64,000 bases of DNA from Mycobacteroides franklinii. Its GTDB lineage: Bacteria; Actinomycetota; Actinomycetes; Mycobacteriales; Mycobacteriaceae. The stretch lies in assembly GCF_002013895.1 (NCBI RefSeq), contig NZ_MAFQ01000009.1, positions 124,001 to 188,000 of the forward strand, written 5' to 3'. Shown here piece by piece: positions 40,660 through 50,561 of this stretch (the stretch's first letter is position 1; every line of letters begins with the position of its first letter). The notes beneath the pieces are model-generated. The model saw only the letters and a list, made by a program, of their open reading frames with translations, was not told the DNA's origin and did no database searches. A program made the translations under genes and the position numbers.

Positions 40660-43638
40660 CTACTCCCCAAACACCCTCTGCACGACGGCTTTCGCGCGCC
40701 TGGTCACCCGCAGATAGTTGTCCAGGAACTCGCCGCCGTCGTTATCCGGCCAACCGGCGGCGGCGGCCACCGTGTTGAGCAGCCGTCCGGGGCCGGGCAG
40801 CTGGTCGGTGGGCTTGCCGCGCGCCAGCACCAGCGCATTACGGGCATTGGTCGCGGTCAGCCACGCCTGACGCAGCAGCTCGGCATCGTCGGCCTCGAGG
40901 AGCCCGGCGTCCGCCGCGGCCCGCAGTGTCTGCAGGGTCGAAGTGCTGTGCAGGGACTGATGTTCGTGCGCGTAGCGCAGCTGCAGCAGCTGCACGGTCC
41001 ACTCGACATCGGCCAGTCCGCCGCGTCCCAGTTTGGTGTTGGTGTTCGGGTCCGCGCCGCGCGGTAGCCGCTCGGCATCAACCCGCGCCTTGATCCGGCG
41101 GATTTCGCGCACCGCATCCTGGGCGATACCGCCGGCCGGATACCGCGTCTTGTCGATCATGTGCAGGAACCGAAGTCCCAGATCGGCATCGCCGGCGACG
41201 CTGTGCGCCCGCAGCAGGGCCTGCACCTCCCACGGCTGCGCCCATTGCGCGTAATAGGTCTCGTAGGCGCCCAGGGTGCGCACCATCGGCCCGTTGCGCC
41301 CTTCGGGCCGCAACCCGGTGTCGACCTGCAGCGGCGGGTCGGTGCTCGGGGCGCCGAGCAGCTTGCCCACCTTCTCGGCGATGGTCGCCGACCACCGGAC
41401 CGCTTCGGCCTCGGTGGCGCCGCCGCGCGGCTCACACACGTATAGGACGTCCGCATCGGATCCGTAGCCGAGCTCTCCCCCGCCCAGGCGCCCCATGCCG
41501 ATGACGGCGATAGCCGCGGGAGCCTCCTCGTCTTCTGGAGTGCCCGTCTTGATCACCGCGTCCAGCGCCGCCTGCAGCACCGCCACCCACACCGACGTGA
41601 GTGCGCCGCAGACATCGACGACGTCCAGCAGCCCCAGCAGATCGGCCGAGGCCACCCGCGCCAGCTCCCGTCGTCGCAGTGATCGTGCCGCCGCGATCGC
41701 GCGTTCCGGGTCGGCGTGGCGCGCCGAGGACGCGACAAGCGCCCCGGCCACCGACACCGGTTCGGCCTCAAGGAGTTTGGATCCATTCGGGCCGTCGGCA
41801 TACAACTGGATCACTTCGGGGGCACGCATGATCAGGTCCGGCACATAGGCCGACGTCCCCAGAATCTGCATGAGGCGTTTGGCCACCGCACCCTCGTCAC
41901 GCAGGGTGCGTAGGTACCAGGTCTGGTCGACCAGCGCCTCGCTCACCCGGCGATATGCCAACAGCCCGGCATCCGGATCTGGAGTGTCCGCAAGCCAATC
42001 CAAAAGCGTTGGCAGCAGGATGGATTGGATGCGCCCGCGGCGCCCACCCTCCTTGGTCAGCGCGGAGAGGTGACTGAGGGCATGTTGCGGCTGCTGGTAT
42101 CCCAGGGCCGCTAGCTGACGCACCGCCGCCTCGTTGGACAGCCCCAGCGCTTCTTTGTCGAACTCGGTGACCGATTCCAGCAGCGGTTGATAGAACAGCT
42201 TGGTGTGCAGGCGAGACACCCGCACCGCCTGCCGCTTGATCTCGGTGCGCAGCACCCCCAGGGCATCGTTCTGCCCATCGGGGCGCACATGCGCGGCCCG
42301 GGCCAGCCAGCGCATCGCCTCGGTGTCCTCCGGCGCAGGCAGGGTATGGGTGCGCTTGAGCCGCTGCAGCTGCAGCCGGTGCTCCAATAGCCGCAAAAAC
42401 TCATAGGACGCCGTGAGATTGGCGCCATCGTCACGTCCGATATAGCCGCCGGTGGACAACACCGTCAGCGCATCGACCGTCGACGCGACATGCAGCGACT
42501 CATCGGCACGGCCGTGTACCAGCTGCAGCAGCTGTACCGCGAATTCGACGTCGCGCAGCCCGCCGGTGCCCAGTTTGATCTCACGCTCGCGCAGGTCCGC
42601 GGGCACCAGCGATTCCACCCGGCGACGCATCGCCTGCACCTCGGATACGAAATCCTCACGCTCACAAGCGGTCCACACCATCGGCATGAGCGCGTCCACG
42701 TACGCCTTGCCCAGGTCCGCATCGCCGACGGCGGGGCGCGCCTTGAGTAGCGCCTGAAATTCCCAGGTCTTGGCCCACCGCCGGTAGTAGGCGACGTGAG
42801 ATTCCAAGGTGCGCACCAGCGCTCCCCGTTTACCCTCGGGCCGCAGTCCCGCGTCCACTTCGAAGAAGGTGCTGGAGCCGACGCGCATCGTCTCCCCGGC
42901 CAGGCGGGTGGTCAGCGAGTCCGCCTCCTCCCCCACGAAGATGACATCGACATCGCTGACGTAATTGAGTTCGCGCGCACCACATTTACCCATCGCGATG
43001 ATCGCGAGCCGGGGTGGTTCCTGTCCGTCGGGGACCACCAGTGACACCGCCACGGCCAGCGCCGCCGTCAGCGCGGCATCCGCCAGATCCGACAGGTGAC
43101 AGCCCACCACTGGGAACGGCAATACCGGTTCGTTCTCGACGGTGGCCGCCAGATCCAGTGCGGCCAGCACCAACAGCCGGTCCCGATAGGCGTCCCGCAA
43201 TGCCGAGATCGCCGCGCCCTCCGGCACCGAGGCGCGCCCGTCAATGGCGCCGACGGCCTCCAAAAAGCGTTCTTGCAGAGCCGCTTTGGTCTCGAGTTCA
43301 ATCTCCCCGACCAGCAGCCGCCAACGATCGGGATGCGCCACCAAGTGGTCGCCGAGCGCCAGCGAGGAGCCGATCACCGACAGCAGCCGCCCCCGCAGGG
43401 CGATATCGGTGCCGAGTTCCTGATCCAGCACGGCCCACTGCGGGCCCATCTCCTCGCGCAGCCGTATCAGGGTGAGGAGCGCCGCGTCGGCGTCGGGAGA
43501 ACGCGACAGCGACCACAGCAGCGGGACATGCGCCTCGGTGGTCCAGCCCAGCTCTTCGAGCAGTGATGCCGCCCGTGCGTCGACAAGCCCCAGCCGCCCG
43601 ACGCCGGGAACCTTCGAACGCTCAGAAGATCGAGTCAC
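40660..43638 (-). CDS. glnE: Glutamine synthetase adenylyltransferase/deadenylase
   Basis: Bifunctional enzyme that adenylylates GlnA1 at Tyr406 and removes the AMP in response to nitrogen state. From the GTG at 43638 it has 992 residues and aligns from end to end with mycobacterial GlnE (VGRLGLVDA near the N-terminus). The N-terminal deadenylase nucleotidyltransferase domain has [18 protein letters not shown], and the C-terminal adenylylase domain has [21 protein letters not shown], each with the G-S/V-D-x-D catalytic pair. It overlaps glnA2 (GTGA at 43635-43638), so it is coupled to it. A longer start would lie in glnA2. Confidence 0.97.
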   Translation of the reverse strand: MTRSSERSKVPGVGRLGLVDARAASLLEELGWTTEAHVPLLWSLSRSPDADAALLTLIRLREEMGPQWAVLDQELGTDIALRGRLLSVIGSSLALGDHLVAHPDRWRLLVGEIELETKAALQERFLEAVGAIDGRASVPEGAAISALRDAYRDRLLVLAALDLAATVENEPVLPFPVVGCHLSDLADAALTAALAVAVSLVVPDGQEPPRLAIIAMGKCGARELNYVSDVDVIFVGEEADSLTTRLAGETMRVGSSTFFEVDAGLRPEGKRGALVRTLESHVAYYRRWAKTWEFQALLKARPAVGDADLGKAYVDALMPMVWTACEREDFVSEVQAMRRRVESLVPADLREREIKLGTGGLRDVEFAVQLLQLVHGRADESLHVASTVDALTVLSTGGYIGRDDGANLTASYEFLRLLEHRLQLQRLKRTHTLPAPEDTEAMRWLARAAHVRPDGQNDALGVLRTEIKRQAVRVSRLHTKLFYQPLLESVTEFDKEALGLSNEAAVRQLAALGYQQPQHALSHLSALTKEGGRRGRIQSILLPTLLDWLADTPDPDAGLLAYRRVSEALVDQTWYLRTLRDEGAVAKRLMQILGTSAYVPDLIMRAPEVIQLYADGPNGSKLLEAEPVSVAGALVASSARHADPERAIAAARSLRRRELARVASADLLGLLDVVDVCGALTSVWVAVLQAALDAVIKTGTPEDEEAPAAIAVIGMGRLGGGELGYGSDADVLYVCEPRGGATEAEAVRWSATIAEKVGKLLGAPSTDPPLQVDTGLRPEGRNGPMVRTLGAYETYYAQWAQPWEVQALLRAHSVAGDADLGLRFLHMIDKTRYPAGGIAQDAVREIRRIKARVDAERLPRGADPNTNTKLGRGGLADVEWTVQLLQLRYAHEHQSLHSTSTLQTLRAAADAGLLEADDAELLRQAWLTATNARNALVLARGKPTDQLPGPGRLLNTVAAAAGWPDNDGGEFLDNYLRVTRRAKAVVQRVFGE

Positions 43639-44975
43639 AGACCCAAGTAGGCCCGCAGCTCGAACGGGGTCACATTGCTGCGATAGCGCGCCCACTCGGC
43701 CCGCTTGTTACGCAGGAAGAAGTCGAAGACATGCTCTCCCAAGGCTTCTGCAACAAGCTCGGAACGCTCCATGGCGATGAGCGCGTTCTCCAGCGTGCTG
43801 GGCAGCTCCTTGTAGCCCATGGCCTGGCGCTCGGCCCGGGTCAGGCCCCAGACGTCGTCCTCGGCCTCGGGTCCCAATGTGTAGCCCTGCTCGACACCGC
43901 GCAGACCGGCGGCCAGCAGCACCGCGTACGTCAGGTACGGGTTGCAGGCCGAGTCGGGGCTGCGCACCTCGATGCGGCGTGAGGACGACTTGCTGGGCGT
44001 GTACATCGGAACGCGCACCAGCGCCGAGCGGTTGGCCGCTCCCCACGACGCCGCGGTCGGCGCCTCGCCACCGTGCACCAGCCGCTTGTAGGAGTTCACC
44101 CACTGGTTGGTGACAGCGCTAATCTCGTTGGCGTGCTCCAGGATTCCCGCGATGAACGACTTACCGACGTCGGACAGCTGCAGCGGGTCATCGGGGTTGT
44201 GGAAGGCGTTCGTGTCACCCTCGAACAAGCTCATATGGGTGTGCATCGCACTACCGGGGTGATCAGTGAACGGCTTGGGCATGAACGTGGCATGCACGCC
44301 GTCGATGATCGCCACTTCCTTGACCACATTGCGGAACGTCATCACGTTGTCCGCCATGGACAGGGCGTCGGCGTAACGCAGGTCGATCTCCTGCTGACCC
44401 GGTGCGCCCTCATGGTGGCTGAATTCCACGGAGATACCCATGGATTCGAGCGCATCGATGGCGTGCCGGCGGAAGTTCGGCGCCGCCTCGTGCACGGCCT
44501 GGTCGAAGTATCCGGCGTCATCGGCCGGGATCGGCGCCGACCCGTCGTCCGGCATGTTCTTCAGCAGGAAGAACTCGATCTCCGGGTGCACGTAGCAGGA
44601 GAAGCCCAAATCGCTTGCCTTGGCGAGCTGGCGGCGCAGCACGTGCCGCGGGTCCGACCAGGACGGTGATCCGTCGGGCAGCTTGATGTCGCAAAACATG
44701 CGAGCCGAGTGGTGCTTACCGGCGCTGGTAGTCCACGGCAGCACCTGGAACGTCGACGGGTCGGGGTGCGCGACGGTGTCCGATTCGGAGACACGAGCGA
44801 AGCCTTCGATGGACGAGCCGTCGAAGCCGATGCCTTCCTCAAAAGCACCCTCGAGCTCAGCGGGCGCGATGGAGACACTCTTGAGGTAACCAAGTACATC
44901 GGTGAACCACAGCCGGACGAAACGGATATCTCGTTCTTCCAGCGTGCGCAGCACGAATTCCTTCTGACGATCCAT
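43635..44975 (-). CDS. glnA2: Glutamine synthetase, GlnA2 type
   Basis: 446-residue glutamine synthetase-like protein with [15 protein letters not shown], the ATP-binding [16 protein letters not shown] and the NRSALVRVP segments. It lacks the DLYELPPEE adenylylation-site loop of GlnA1, as type II-like GlnA2 does in actinobacteria. Family members can glutamylate polyamines in Streptomyces, so a non-glutamine substrate is possible. CATACT six bases before the ATG and no Shine-Dalgarno suggest a leaderless mRNA carrying glnA2-glnE. Confidence 0.95.
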   Translation of the reverse strand: MDRQKEFVLRTLEERDIRFVRLWFTDVLGYLKSVSIAPAELEGAFEEGIGFDGSSIEGFARVSESDTVAHPDPSTFQVLPWTTSAGKHHSARMFCDIKLPDGSPSWSDPRHVLRRQLAKASDLGFSCYVHPEIEFFLLKNMPDDGSAPIPADDAGYFDQAVHEAAPNFRRHAIDALESMGISVEFSHHEGAPGQQEIDLRYADALSMADNVMTFRNVVKEVAIIDGVHATFMPKPFTDHPGSAMHTHMSLFEGDTNAFHNPDDPLQLSDVGKSFIAGILEHANEISAVTNQWVNSYKRLVHGGEAPTAASWGAANRSALVRVPMYTPSKSSSRRIEVRSPDSACNPYLTYAVLLAAGLRGVEQGYTLGPEAEDDVWGLTRAERQAMGYKELPSTLENALIAMERSELVAEALGEHVFDFFLRNKRAEWARYRSNVTPFELRAYLGL

Positions 44976-44994
44976 GGGGAGAGTATGCCGCAGG

Positions 44995-46545
44995 TCAGCA
45001 GCGCACGTCTTTAGGAGGCACGGTGCCGTCGACGAAGTAACGCGTCACCGCATCGTCGACACATGCCTCGCCGTTGAACGCGACGGTGTGTTGGGTGCCC
45101 TCATAGCTGATGAGCGATCCGCCCAGCTGCCGTGACAGCGCCACTCCCGCCTCGTAGGGAGTCGCCGGGTCGTGGGTCGTGGAGATGACCACCACTGGCG
45201 GCAGGCCGGGAGTCGACGGGGTGTGCGGTGTCGACGTCGGCGGCACCGGCCAGAAGGCACACATATCGCGCGGGGCGTATCCGGTGAACTGGCCGTAGCT
45301 CGAGAACGGCGCCTGCTCGCGCAGCTGCTTGTCGGCGGCCACCCAGGGAGCGGAATCCTTCGGGGTCGGTCCGTCGACGCACCGAATCGAATTGAACGCG
45401 TCCTGCAGGTTGTCGTAGCTCCCGTGATCGTCGCGCTCTTGGTATTGATCGGCCAGCCACAGCAGGTCATCGGGCCCGCTGCCATCTGCCAGGCCGGACA
45501 GACCCGAGGTGAGGAACTTCCAGTAGCGCGGTGTGTACATCGCCTGGATGGTGCCGGTGATGGCGTCCTGGTAGCTCAGCCCGCGCGGGTCATTGGTCTT
45601 GGCCGGCTTGGCCACCAGCGGGTCGATCAGCTGGTGAAAACGCTTCACGGCCTGCGACGGGTCGGCCCCCAACGGGCACTTGGCGTCCTTGGCGCAGTCG
45701 GCCGCGTAGTCATTGAAGGCCACCTGGAATCCGGTCATCTGCCTGACGTTGGACTCGACCGGGTCGATGGTCGGGTCGATCGCGCCGTCCAAGACCATGG
45801 TGCGCACGTTCTGCGGGAAGTATTCGGCATATTGGGTGCCCAGCTCGGTGCCGTAGGAGTAACCCAGGTAATTGAGCCTGGTGTCCGCCGCCCCATTTCC
45901 GACAATGCTCCTGACGATATCCATATCCCTTGCTGCCGAAGCAGTTCCGGCGTTGGCCAGGAAGTCCAGCCCCATCCGGTTTGCACATTCGTTGACGTAC
46001 TTGCGGTACACGTCTTCGATGTGGGCCACGCCGGCCTGGCTGTAATCGGCCAGCGGTTCCCGGCGGAAGGCGTCGAACTCGGCGTCGGTACGGCAGCGCA
46101 GGGTCGGCGTGGAGCCGCCGACACCGCGCGGGTCGAACCCGACGATGTCGAAGCTCTTCCCCACCTCAGAATCACCCAGCTTGGCGCCCATACCGGCCGC
46201 CAGGTCCACACCCGATCCGCCCGGGCCGCCGGGATTGACCAGCAGTGCGCCCACGCGCTTGCCGGAGGCGGGCACCCTGAGCACGGCAAGCTCGGCCACC
46301 GCGCCCATCAGCTTGTCGTAGCTGACGGGCACCTTGACCTTGGCGCAGCGCGCGGTCGCGATGCGGCTGGTGTCACCAACGAATCCCGCGCAGCTGCCCC
46401 AGACAACCTTTTGGTCGTAGAACGCCTGCAGCGACGGGCTGGGAGCCGGCAGCGGCGCCGCGGCCGCAGGGAGCGCAGGGACGGCCGCCGTCAACATCAA
46501 GAAAATCACTGGTAACGCCCGGCGCATCCGCATCATGGGCCACAT
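44995..46545 (-). CDS. Secreted alpha/beta-hydrolase, Rv2223c type
   Basis: 516-residue exported serine hydrolase of the tripeptidyl aminopeptidase-like class. A signal peptide (about residues 1-30) is followed by a canonical fold with oxyanion NPGGPGGSG, nucleophile serine in YLGYSYGTELG, and a C-terminal TAP-like domain with ISTTHDPATPYEAG (Asp) and EGTQHTVAFNG (His). Alternative ATGs lie nine and twelve bases inside. It is downstream of and similar to the hip1 gene, so the pair probably arose by duplication. Substrate unknown; peptides or esters are likely. Confidence 0.93.
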   Translation of the reverse strand: MWPMMRMRRALPVIFLMLTAAVPALPAAAAPLPAPSPSLQAFYDQKVVWGSCAGFVGDTSRIATARCAKVKVPVSYDKLMGAVAELAVLRVPASGKRVGALLVNPGGPGGSGVDLAAGMGAKLGDSEVGKSFDIVGFDPRGVGGSTPTLRCRTDAEFDAFRREPLADYSQAGVAHIEDVYRKYVNECANRMGLDFLANAGTASAARDMDIVRSIVGNGAADTRLNYLGYSYGTELGTQYAEYFPQNVRTMVLDGAIDPTIDPVESNVRQMTGFQVAFNDYAADCAKDAKCPLGADPSQAVKRFHQLIDPLVAKPAKTNDPRGLSYQDAITGTIQAMYTPRYWKFLTSGLSGLADGSGPDDLLWLADQYQERDDHGSYDNLQDAFNSIRCVDGPTPKDSAPWVAADKQLREQAPFSSYGQFTGYAPRDMCAFWPVPPTSTPHTPSTPGLPPVVVISTTHDPATPYEAGVALSRQLGGSLISYEGTQHTVAFNGEACVDDAVTRYFVDGTVPPKDVRC

Positions 46546-46571
46546 CGTGCCATGTCGCGTACCAAAAGGGA

Positions 46572-48110
46572 TCAGCAGCGGGCGCCTTCAGGCGGAGTCG
46601 TGACCTTGATGAGATAGTCCTCGGCCGCCTTGTCGACGCACTGGTTGCCGTCGAACACGATGGTGTGCTTGGTCCCGTCGTAGGTGAGCAAGCCTCCACC
46701 GAGCTGTTTGGCCAGTTCAACGCCCGCCTGGTACGGGGTCGCCGGGTCATAGGTGGTGGAAACCACCAACAGCTTGGGCAGACCCGCCACGTGGATGGGG
46801 TGCGGCTTGCTGGTCGGCGGTACCGGCCAGAACGCGCACACGCCCAGCGGGGCATTGCCGGTGAACTCGCCGTAGTCCTGGAACGGCGCCACCTCGCGGA
46901 TGCGCCGGTCCTTCTCGACGGCCTTGGCGCGATCCTTCTCCGGTGGTTCGTCGACGCAGTTGATGGCGGTCTGCGCGTCCTGCGCGTGGCTGTAGTGCCC
47001 GTCCTCGTCACGCTTCATGTAGGCATCGGCGAGCAGCTGCAGGATGTCGCCCGACCCCTCGCTGAGTTGGCGGAGCGCCTTGGTGAACGCCTCCCAGAGC
47101 GTGGGCGAGTACATCACCATGATGGTGCCGATGATCGCGTCACTATGCGACAGACCGCGACCGTCCTTGGTCTTGACCGGGTGATCAACCAATGGATCGA
47201 TCATGGCCCGATAGCGCGCGGTCGCCTGTGCGGGATCGGTGCCCAGCGGGCAGGTCGGGCTCTTCGCGCAATCGGCGGCGTAGTTGTCGAAAGCCTTTTG
47301 GAATCCGGCAATCTGGTCGATATCGGCCTGGGTGGGATCGGCGTTGGGATCGATCACCCCGTCCAGGATGAGCGCGCGCACGTTCTGGGGGAACTCTTCT
47401 GCGTATGTGGTGCCGATCCGGGTTCCGTACGAGTAGCCCAGGTAGGTCAGCTTCTCGTCACCCAGCGCGGCGCGGAGCCGGTCCATGTCCTTGGCGACGT
47501 TTACCGTGCCGACATTGGCGAGGAACTCCAGCCCCACCTTGTCCACGCAGCGCTTCACGAAGTCCTTGGAATCCTGCTCCATCCGGGCCACGCCCTCGGG
47601 GCTGTAGTCGGTGTCGTTCTGCGCACGCAGCCGATCGACGTCTTTGTCCGTGTTGCACTCGATCGCCGGAGTCGAGTACCCGACGCCGCGCGGATCGAAT
47701 CCGATGAAGTCGAAGTGGTCACGGATGTCCTTGGGCACCTGCTTGACGATGGCGGTCGCGGCCTCGATACCGGACTGGCCCGGACCGCCGGGGTTCATCA
47801 GCAGCGACCCGATCCTGTCGCCCTTGGCCGGGTACTTGATGATCGCCAGCCGCGCCTTGGCTCCGTCGGGCTTGGTGTAGTCGACGGGAACCTCAAGCTC
47901 CGAGCACACGGTGCTGGCCGGAATCGTGACGTTCTCGGGCGTGAAGCCGTCGCAATCGCCCCAACTGAGCGAGGTTTCCGACGGTCGTGCCGCCGTCGCC
48001 TCACCCTCGACCGACCGCACACAACCAGAGACGACGGCTACCACCGAGGCAAGAGCCAATAGCGGCAACAGCCCAGGGCGACCAAGCCCACGCAACATCA
48101 TGTCAGCCAT
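46572..48110 (-). CDS. hip1: Cell-envelope serine hydrolase/protease, Hip1/CaeA type
   Basis: 512-residue lipoprotein-type alpha/beta-hydrolase from the ATG at 48110. The lipobox is VVSGC at about residue 24. The oxyanion motif MNPGGPGQSG, nucleophile serine in YLGYSYGTRIG, and the Asp and His motifs VSTTYDPATPYQAG and DGTKHTIVFDG are intact. The M. tuberculosis orthologue Rv2224c (Hip1/CaeA) is a cell-envelope protease that cleaves GroEL2 and modulates host responses (established). It lies 14 bases downstream of the DGAT gene and 26 bases before the Rv2223c-type gene, all on one strand. Confidence 0.95.
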   Translation of the reverse strand: MADMMLRGLGRPGLLPLLALASVVAVVSGCVRSVEGEATAARPSETSLSWGDCDGFTPENVTIPASTVCSELEVPVDYTKPDGAKARLAIIKYPAKGDRIGSLLMNPGGPGQSGIEAATAIVKQVPKDIRDHFDFIGFDPRGVGYSTPAIECNTDKDVDRLRAQNDTDYSPEGVARMEQDSKDFVKRCVDKVGLEFLANVGTVNVAKDMDRLRAALGDEKLTYLGYSYGTRIGTTYAEEFPQNVRALILDGVIDPNADPTQADIDQIAGFQKAFDNYAADCAKSPTCPLGTDPAQATARYRAMIDPLVDHPVKTKDGRGLSHSDAIIGTIMVMYSPTLWEAFTKALRQLSEGSGDILQLLADAYMKRDEDGHYSHAQDAQTAINCVDEPPEKDRAKAVEKDRRIREVAPFQDYGEFTGNAPLGVCAFWPVPPTSKPHPIHVAGLPKLLVVSTTYDPATPYQAGVELAKQLGGGLLTYDGTKHTIVFDGNQCVDKAAEDYLIKVTTPPEGARC

Positions 48111-48124
48111 GTTGCCATGCGAAC

Positions 48125-49507
48125 TCAGATCCGGTCCTTTAGCTCCTGCAGCGCCACGCCGAAATCGTCGGTCAGGGTGAAAAGGTCCGGCATCAGATCC
48201 GGGCAAGAAATCAGGCCGACGTTGAGCTTCCCGTCCAGCGACATCACCGTGACGGTGAGCGCGGCGCCATGGAAGATCGGGCCCAACGGGTACATCCCGA
48301 TGACCTGGGCGCCTAAAAAGTACAGCGGCACTTGCGGTCCCGGCACGTTGGAAACCACTAGATTGTGGATCACCGGGTGGCGGTCGGCGAGCCGGATGCG
48401 CGAGTAGACGCGCATGGCGGTACCGAATACCGCCGGCGCCGCGAATTGGCTCCAATCCTGCAGCAGGGTGGCGCCCAGCACTGCGGTGTGATCCTTGGCG
48501 ATGTTGTTTGCCGCAGCGATGGCTTGAAGCCGGGTCACTGGATCATCGACATTCGTCTCCAGCCGAGAGAACATGCCGGACACTTGATTTCGGCCCGGCC
48601 GGTCCGACTTCTCGTGCACGGAAACCGGAACCATGGCGACCAACGAGTTGTCCGGCAGCTCACCACGATCGTCCAGGTACTTGCGCAGCGCACCGGCACA
48701 GATGGCCATCACGACATCGTTGACCTTGACGCCGAAATGGTTCTTGACCGCGCGGACATCTTCCAGATCCAGCTGGGCGTACCCGACATTGCGACGGCTG
48801 GTGATCGTGGAATTGAACGAGGTGCGCGGCGCCGAGAAGGGCGCGGACATGGCCTCGCCGCGCTTGGAACGCTCCAGCCAAGCGGGGATCACCCCGATCG
48901 TGGCGGGCAGGAGCTTGGCGAATTTCAGTGGCCGCGATGCCCATTTGAGCGCTCCGGTTACCGCGATCTCGATGCTGTTGGCACCGCCGACCCCGGACGT
49001 GGGTTCGGGCGCCTCGGCATCGGGTTCTAACGCACACAGCGTCGACATCAGATTGGCGCCGGTCACCCCGTCGACGGAGGCGTGGTGCATCTTGGTCATG
49101 ACCACCAAGCGAGTTCCGCCGCCCGTCGCGCCGGTTTCGATGACCCACATCTCCCACAGCGGACGGGCGCGATCCAGCGGCAGCGACGCGATGTGTCCGC
49201 ACATGTCGGCGATCTCGGCCTTGCCGCCGGGCGACGGTAGGCCGACATGGTGCAGATGACGGTCGATATCGAAGTCGTCGTCGTCCACCCACACCGGGTG
49301 ATCCAGGTTCAGTCGGCTGTCGGCGAGCTTCTCCTTGAACGACGGGATGCCCTCGACGCGTTCGGCCAGTTTGGTCCGCAGTTTCTCGAACGAGTAGCCA
49401 CCAGGAATGGTTGTGGTGTCTAATTCCAATATTCCGCACACGTGCATGGGTTGAGTGGGTGTTTCCAGGTACAGGAAACTGGCGTCGAGTCCGGAAAGCC
49501 GCTGCAT
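48125..49507 (-). CDS. Wax ester synthase / diacylglycerol acyltransferase
   Basis: 460-residue WS/DGAT enzyme that makes triacylglycerol or wax esters from acyl-CoA. It starts with the family N-terminus MQRLSGLDASFLYLE, has the catalytic MHHASVDG (HHxxxDG), a PLWEMWVIE segment, and the C-terminal NLVVSNVPGPQVPLYFLGAQVIGMYPLGP. The ATG at 49507 is preferred over a longer reading frame because of the conserved N-terminus and a TAGCAT hexamer seven bases upstream (leaderless). In M. tuberculosis no such gene stands between hip1 and panB, so this is a local insertion or loss. Confidence 0.94.
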   Translation of the reverse strand: MQRLSGLDASFLYLETPTQPMHVCGILELDTTTIPGGYSFEKLRTKLAERVEGIPSFKEKLADSRLNLDHPVWVDDDDFDIDRHLHHVGLPSPGGKAEIADMCGHIASLPLDRARPLWEMWVIETGATGGGTRLVVMTKMHHASVDGVTGANLMSTLCALEPDAEAPEPTSGVGGANSIEIAVTGALKWASRPLKFAKLLPATIGVIPAWLERSKRGEAMSAPFSAPRTSFNSTITSRRNVGYAQLDLEDVRAVKNHFGVKVNDVVMAICAGALRKYLDDRGELPDNSLVAMVPVSVHEKSDRPGRNQVSGMFSRLETNVDDPVTRLQAIAAANNIAKDHTAVLGATLLQDWSQFAAPAVFGTAMRVYSRIRLADRHPVIHNLVVSNVPGPQVPLYFLGAQVIGMYPLGPIFHGAALTVTVMSLDGKLNVGLISCPDLMPDLFTLTDDFGVALQELKDRI

Positions 49508-49514
49508 GCCGCAG

Positions 49515-49520
49515 ATGCTA
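49515..49520 (-). promoter_or_regulatory. -10 element for leaderless WS/DGAT-hip1 operon
   Basis: TAGCAT on the minus strand (TANNNT) lies exactly seven bases before the ATG at 49507. Confidence 0.55.
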
Positions 49521-49696
49521 GGCGAGTCGGATAGTGCCCCGTGCCCAAACGGCGACCAAATGCCGTGACTGCCGGTGTGACCAAGTCCACCCGATCGGAT
49601 ATTCATCTCGTGGCCACGCGGTGGCAGACTGAACATCGTTAGAAACCCAGGGACCCGGATGGGCCTTGAGGAAATCGACGAAAAAGAGACTCCGTT

Positions 49697-50551
49697 ATGT
49701 CCGAGATGTCTGAATCTGCCTTGTATGGCGCTGCTTCCGAAGCAACCTCCAAGCCTCGCACCAAGACCCGCGTGCACCACCTGCAGAAGTGGAAGTCCGA
49801 GGGTCACAGGTGGTCGATGCTTACCGCGTACGACTACTCCACCGCGCGAGTGTTCAACGATGCCGGGATTCCCGTTCTGCTGGTCGGGGATTCGGCCGCG
49901 AATGTGGTTTACGGGTATGACACCACCGTGCCGATCACCATCGACGAGCTGATTCCGTTGGTGCGCGGCGTGGTTCGTGGCGCGCCCGAGGCGCTGGTGG
50001 TTGCCGACCTACCCTTCGGCTCCTATGAAGGCGGCGCCGCCCAGGCCCTCGCGAGCGCCACCCGCTTCATGAAGGAAGCCGGTGCGCACGCGGTGAAACT
50101 CGAAGGCGGAGAACGTGTTGCCGAGCAGATCGCGACGCTGACCGCCGCCGGGATTCCGGTGGTGGCGCACATCGGATTCACTCCGCAGAGCGTAAACGGC
50201 CTTGGCGGGTACCGGGTTCAGGGACGCGACGATGCTGCCGCACAGCTCATCCACGACGCCATCGCGGTCCAGGAGGCCGGAGCCATCGCCGTCGTGATGG
50301 AGATGGTGCCGGCAGATCTGGCGACACAGATCACCGGCAAGCTCACCATCCCCACCGTCGGTATCGGCGCGGGCCGCGAGTGCGACGCGCAGGTGTTGGT
50401 GTGGCAGGACATGGCCGGAATGACCAGCGGCAAGACCGCCAAGTTCGTCAAGCAGTTCGGGCAGGTGGGAGCGGAACTACGCAAGGCCGCCGAGCAGTAT
50501 GCCGACGAGGTGGCTCGCGGGGTGTTCCCCGCTCCCGAGCACTCGTACTAA
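49697..50551 (+). CDS. panB: 3-methyl-2-oxobutanoate hydroxymethyltransferase
   Basis: First committed enzyme of pantothenate synthesis, making ketopantoate from ketoisovalerate and methylene-THF. 284 residues with the TIM-barrel motifs [30 protein letters not shown] (Asp metal ligand), the KLEGGERV strand, [20 protein letters not shown], and the closing [21 protein letters not shown]. The Ser/Ala-rich 20-residue N-terminus is usual for mycobacteria. It is monocistronic and converges on a FAAL gene with ten bases between stops. Confidence 0.97.
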   Translation: MSEMSESALYGAASEATSKPRTKTRVHHLQKWKSEGHRWSMLTAYDYSTARVFNDAGIPVLLVGDSAANVVYGYDTTVPITIDELIPLVRGVVRGAPEALVVADLPFGSYEGGAAQALASATRFMKEAGAHAVKLEGGERVAEQIATLTAAGIPVVAHIGFTPQSVNGLGGYRVQGRDDAAAQLIHDAIAVQEAGAIAVVMEMVPADLATQITGKLTIPTVGIGAGRECDAQVLVWQDMAGMTSGKTAKFVKQFGQVGAELRKAAEQYADEVARGVFPAPEHSY

Positions 50552-50561
50552 ATCGAGATCG

